From an uncultured Oscillospiraceae bacterium (GTDB taxonomy: Bacteria; Bacillota_A; Clostridia; Oscillospirales; Oscillospiraceae): a DNA stretch of 8,116 bases. The position numbers were made by a program, and so were the translations under genes. Under the pieces are notes generated by a model. That model was not told where the DNA came from. It was given only the letters and a program-made list of their open reading frames with translations, and made no database searches. The stretch spans positions 1-8,116 of the forward strand of contig CAAGIU010000433.1 of NCBI GenBank assembly GCA_900770015.1, in the 5' to 3' direction. Position 1 is the stretch's first letter; each line of letters starts with the position of its first letter. Positions 6,153 through 8,116 of the stretch are shown here, in pieces.

Positions 6153-6913
6153 TATTTTCCCTCCAGACGCGTCAAAGTCAGGCCGAGAAGCCAGGTGAAG
6201 CCCTTCTCAAACACCACGCTGATGACCACGATCACCAGCGTCCAGGCGAACAGGTCTTCTATTTCCAGATAGACCTTGGCGTCATACAGCATCCCGCCAA
6301 TGCTGCCGCTGCACACCCCGATGACCTCGGCGGCCACGCCAGCCTTCCAGCACAGTCCCAGGGCAGAGCGGCAGGCGGAGAGCAGATAGGGGCGGACGGC
6401 CGGGGTGTAGATGCAGCGGATGCGGTTTGCAAGCGGCATCCGAAAGACCCGGGCCATTTCCAGCAGTTTCCCGTCCGCCGCCCGGATGCCCTGCAAAAAG
6501 TTGGCGTAGAGCACCGGCAGCACCATGAGGAAGGCGATGAAGATACTGAGCCTGCGCCCGGAGAGCCACAGCAGGGCAATGACGATGAAGGAGGCCACCG
6601 GTACGGTCTGCACCGCCGCCATGTAGGGCCGCAGCAGCGTTTCCGCCAGGGGGAACCGGGCGGAGACGATGGCCAGCAGCGCAGAAAGACAGAAGGCCAG
6701 GCAGAAACCCAGGGTGATCCGGGAAAAGGTGAACCCGATGGCACGCCAGAAGGCCTCTTCCCGGCACAGCTGCGTCAGGCGGATCAAGACCCGGAACGGC
6801 CCCACCAGCAGCAGGCGGTTATCCATCAGAGCCGCAGCCAGTTCCCAGACCAGCAGCGCCAGAACATACGCGCCCGTTTTGGCAAGCAGCGCTTTGGCCT
6901 TATTCCGCTCCAT
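6152..6913 (-). CDS. ABC transporter permease (SsuC/TauC-like)
   Basis: A 253-residue inner-membrane subunit of the binding-protein-dependent type. Six hydrophobic segments are visible, at about residues 13-31, 62-85, 97-117, 120-140, 177-198 and 222-248. The cytoplasmic coupling loop that docks on the ATPase is at about 152-180: EMARVFRMP, then IRCIYTPAVRPYLLS, in place of the EAA-x3-G consensus. A GLCWKAGVAAEVIG stretch (186-199) typical of the SsuC/TauC group follows. The ATG at 6913 lies inside the binding-protein gene, overlapping it by 14 bases, and has no clear ribosome binding site, so translation probably depends on coupling. It shares its stop with the ATPase start. Confidence 0.93.
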   Translation of the reverse strand: MERNKAKALLAKTGAYVLALLVWELAAALMDNRLLLVGPFRVLIRLTQLCREEAFWRAIGFTFSRITLGFCLAFCLSALLAIVSARFPLAETLLRPYMAAVQTVPVASFIVIALLWLSGRRLSIFIAFLMVLPVLYANFLQGIRAADGKLLEMARVFRMPLANRIRCIYTPAVRPYLLSACRSALGLCWKAGVAAEVIGVCSGSIGGMLYDAKVYLEIEDLFAWTLVIVVISVVFEKGFTWLLGLTLTRLEGK

Positions 6914-7871
6914 AGTAGAAGTCGTCCGCAGGCAGCTGACCGCCCACGGCCTTGGGATTCTGGTCGAAGATGACCTGCAGGCACCCGCTGAGGGCGTCCT
7001 TCATTTCGGAGCCGGTGATGCAGACGATGTTGCAGTTGGGGATGGCCTTCTGGGCGATGGGCGCCTTGATGATCTCATATTCCCCGCACAGGGCGGCGGC
7101 ATCGGCAACGTTCTCGTTGACCCACTGGGCAGAGGCGGCGAACTCCTCCAGGAAGGCTTCCACTGCCTGGGGATTCTCCTCCACAAAGGCGGTGCGGGCC
7201 ATGACCACGGCGGTGGTGCACAGGGTGCCGTTGTCCAGGGCGGCCCACTCATCGGACAGGGAGATGGCGACCCGGAAGCCCTCGCCCAGCTGTGCTGCTG
7301 CGGCGGTGACGTAGGGCTGGGGCAGCATGGCGATGCCCTTCTGCTCGGCGTTCAGCAAGGCTACCACCTCGCTGGGTTCGCTCTTCCAATCGATGGTGAC
7401 GTCTTTGTCGGGGTCAATGCCGTTCTGGGTCAGGATATAGCGCAGGAAGTATTCCGGGGTGGAGCCCTTGCCGGTGGCGTAGATGGTTTTGCCCTTCAGA
7501 TCGGCGACGGAATGCAGTTCTTCGGTGTTGAATTCGCCGATGTAGAGGACGCCCAGTACGTTGACGGCCAGCACCCGGACGCCGCCCGCGGTCTTGTTGT
7601 ACAGGGTGGCGGCCAGGTTGGCGGGGACGGACACGATGTCCAGCTCACCCTGGAGCACCAGAGGTGTCAGCTCGTCGGCGGCGCCCAGGATGGAGTAGGT
7701 GTAGGGATTCCGGCTTTCGGCGTTGTCGGCATCCCGGAAGACCTTGACCATGCCCATGCCGGTGGGGCCGGTCATGGCGCCCAGGCGGACGGGGGTTTCG
7801 GCAGAGGCGGTGACGGCAAACATGGCGGTGAGCATGGCGAGGATGCAGAGCAAAGCGGTGAATTTTTTCAT
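6900..7871 (-). CDS. ABC transporter substrate-binding protein (NMT1/SsuA-type fold)
   Basis: A 323-residue secreted binding protein heading the ABC operon. The start is the ATG at 7871, eight bases after AAAGGAG; an in-frame GTG at 7880 lies within that site. Residues 1-24 form a Sec signal peptide ending in ASA, with mature start near E25. The only early cysteine (C9) is in the hydrophobic core and not a lipobox, so the protein is not predicted to be a lipoprotein. Family-like blocks include GPTGMGMVKVF (35-45), GELDIVSVP (75-83), DLKGKTIYATGKGSTPEYFLR (124-144), AMLPQP (181-186) and NPKAVGGQLP (305-314). I recall close relatives in many Clostridia, always with a compact ATPase and unknown substrate. 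The mature part has five cysteines (218, 262, 280, 284, 297), including a CxxxC pair. Nitrate, sulfonate, taurine or a thiamine precursor are family possibilities only. Confidence 0.9.
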   Translation of the reverse strand: MKKFTALLCILAMLTAMFAVTASAETPVRLGAMTGPTGMGMVKVFRDADNAESRNPYTYSILGAADELTPLVLQGELDIVSVPANLAATLYNKTAGGVRVLAVNVLGVLYIGEFNTEELHSVADLKGKTIYATGKGSTPEYFLRYILTQNGIDPDKDVTIDWKSEPSEVVALLNAEQKGIAMLPQPYVTAAAAQLGEGFRVAISLSDEWAALDNGTLCTTAVVMARTAFVEENPQAVEAFLEEFAASAQWVNENVADAAALCGEYEIIKAPIAQKAIPNCNIVCITGSEMKDALSGCLQVIFDQNPKAVGGQLPADDFYYGAE

Positions 7872-7904
7872 GGATAACACTCCTTTTGTTGACTTTCTGG
7901 GATC

Positions 7905-7946
7905 ATTATACTATACTGACCTCAGGAAATCCGTTGCCATGGCAAC
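7905..7946 (-). promoter_or_regulatory. Promoter of the ABC operon with upstream palindrome
   Basis: A perfect TATAAT -10 box lies at 7905-7910 on the minus strand, with start expected near 7898 and a leader of about 27 nt. At 17-bp spacing the -35 position (7928-7933) reads CGGATT, which is poor. Directly upstream, GTTGCCATGGCAAC (7933-7946) is a perfect 14-bp palindrome centred about 41 bases before the start. A weak -35 with a dyad at that distance is the layout of an activator-dependent promoter. No regulator gene is in the window. Confidence 0.6.
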
Positions 7947-8003
7947 AAAGGCGGCTTTCTGGGGGGGTTATCAATAAGTTTGTTGATTCCACCCACCCGT
8001 TTC

Positions 8004-8017
8004 GATAAATTGTAATT
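8004..8017 (-). repeat. Right copy of the 14-bp flanking inverted repeat
   Basis: GATAAATTGTAATT is the exact reverse complement of 116-129. Read on the minus strand it is followed by GAAACGGGTGGGTGG and then by TTATTGATAA and a run of seven C residues (7961-7967). I have the impression that this longer string belongs to a dispersed intergenic repeat in gut Clostridia, but this is unverified memory. Confidence 0.5.
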
Positions 8018-8030
8018 CTACAGTTAGATT

Positions 8031-8055
8031 GGAGAGTGAAGAGTGGGGAGTGGAG
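8031..8055 (+). repeat. Degenerate purine tandem repeat
   Basis: GGAGAGTGA, AGAGTGG and GGAGTGG follow one another with a period of about 7-9 bases. The stretch has a strict purine bias apart from the T of each unit. There is no open frame with a ribosome binding site. It lies in the non-coding right flank, which also contains a weak 5-bp hairpin (cacgg 8068-8072, ccgtg 8076-8080) and no gene. Confidence 0.5.
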
Positions 8056-8102
8056 ATAACGTGAATCCACGGTTTCCGTGTTTATTATGCAGTATTCTGC
8101 GG

Positions 8103-8116
8103 ATATATATATATAT
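8103..8116. repeat. AT dinucleotide run at the window edge
   Basis: Seven uninterrupted AT units run to the last base, so the repeat may continue outside. It could be a slippage-prone tract or part of a promoter of the next gene to the right. Confidence 0.7.

Noticed and set aside
5253..6973. Overlapping plus-strand frames across the cupin and ABC genes
   Set aside because: Compositionally odd, without start signals, spanning a bidirectional terminator and antisense to the ATPase and permease.
6669..7877. Plus-strand frame of 402 codons opposite the ABC binding protein
   Set aside because: Antisense shadow with G/D/Q/H-rich sequence. The opposite strand carries a clear signal peptide, ribosome binding site and family motifs.
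8068..8086. Hairpin cacgg/ccgtg followed by TTTATT as a terminator
   Set aside because: Only five base pairs and a broken T-run, with no plus-strand gene upstream to terminate.
7961..8116. CRISPR-like or origin-like array in the right flank
   Set aside because: The purine repeats are short and degenerate without spacers. There is no DnaA-box cluster, and the AT run is cut by the window edge.

Overview
The window looks like chromosomal DNA from a GC-rich gut-type Firmicute, probably a clostridium of the Oscillospirales/Ruminococcaceae kind. The reasons are AAAGGAG-type ribosome binding sites before nearly every gene, strong C/G-ending codon bias, MKK-type signal peptides, and a hairpin-rich intergenic repeat at the left end of a style I associate with that group. 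The taxonomy is inference. The window is almost entirely about transport, with nine genes in three or four transcription units.

Layout. 1-212: non-coding, with three consecutive small hairpins (about 42-101), a 12-bp palindrome and a 14-bp sequence that recurs inverted at the far right. 213-728 (-): a small two-helix membrane protein with a YcxB-like cytoplasmic domain. 729-917: a divergent promoter region with a perfect TTGTAAA/TTTACAA dyad on the likely start site of the leftward gene. 918-3881 (+): a complete three-part TRAP transporter operon (binding protein, hairpin, small permease, large permease) closed by a good terminator at 3891-3922. 3977-5487 (+): an MFS permease overlapping a single-domain cupin of KdgF type. 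5531-5576: a bidirectional terminator. 5574-7871 (-): a converging three-gene ABC importer operon (binding protein, permease, compact ATPase) of the nitrate/sulfonate/taurine/thiamine-precursor type, led by a TATAAT box and a perfect GTTGCCATGGCAAC palindrome. 7947-8116: non-coding and AT/purine-rich.

Working together. The TRAP system should import an organic acid using an ion gradient. The KdgF-like cupin beside it hints that the acid, or the MFS substrate, could be a uronate, because KdgF linearises unsaturated uronates. This is a hypothesis: a terminator separates the TRAP genes from the MFS-cupin pair, and no catabolic enzyme lies in the window. The ABC operon belongs to a family whose substrates cannot be read from sequence. 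I see no defence system, CRISPR array, transposase, tRNA or rRNA. The more interesting signals are regulatory (two palindromes at promoter-relevant positions, an intercistronic hairpin) and biochemical (two binding proteins without a lipobox, a divergent Walker A in the ATPase).
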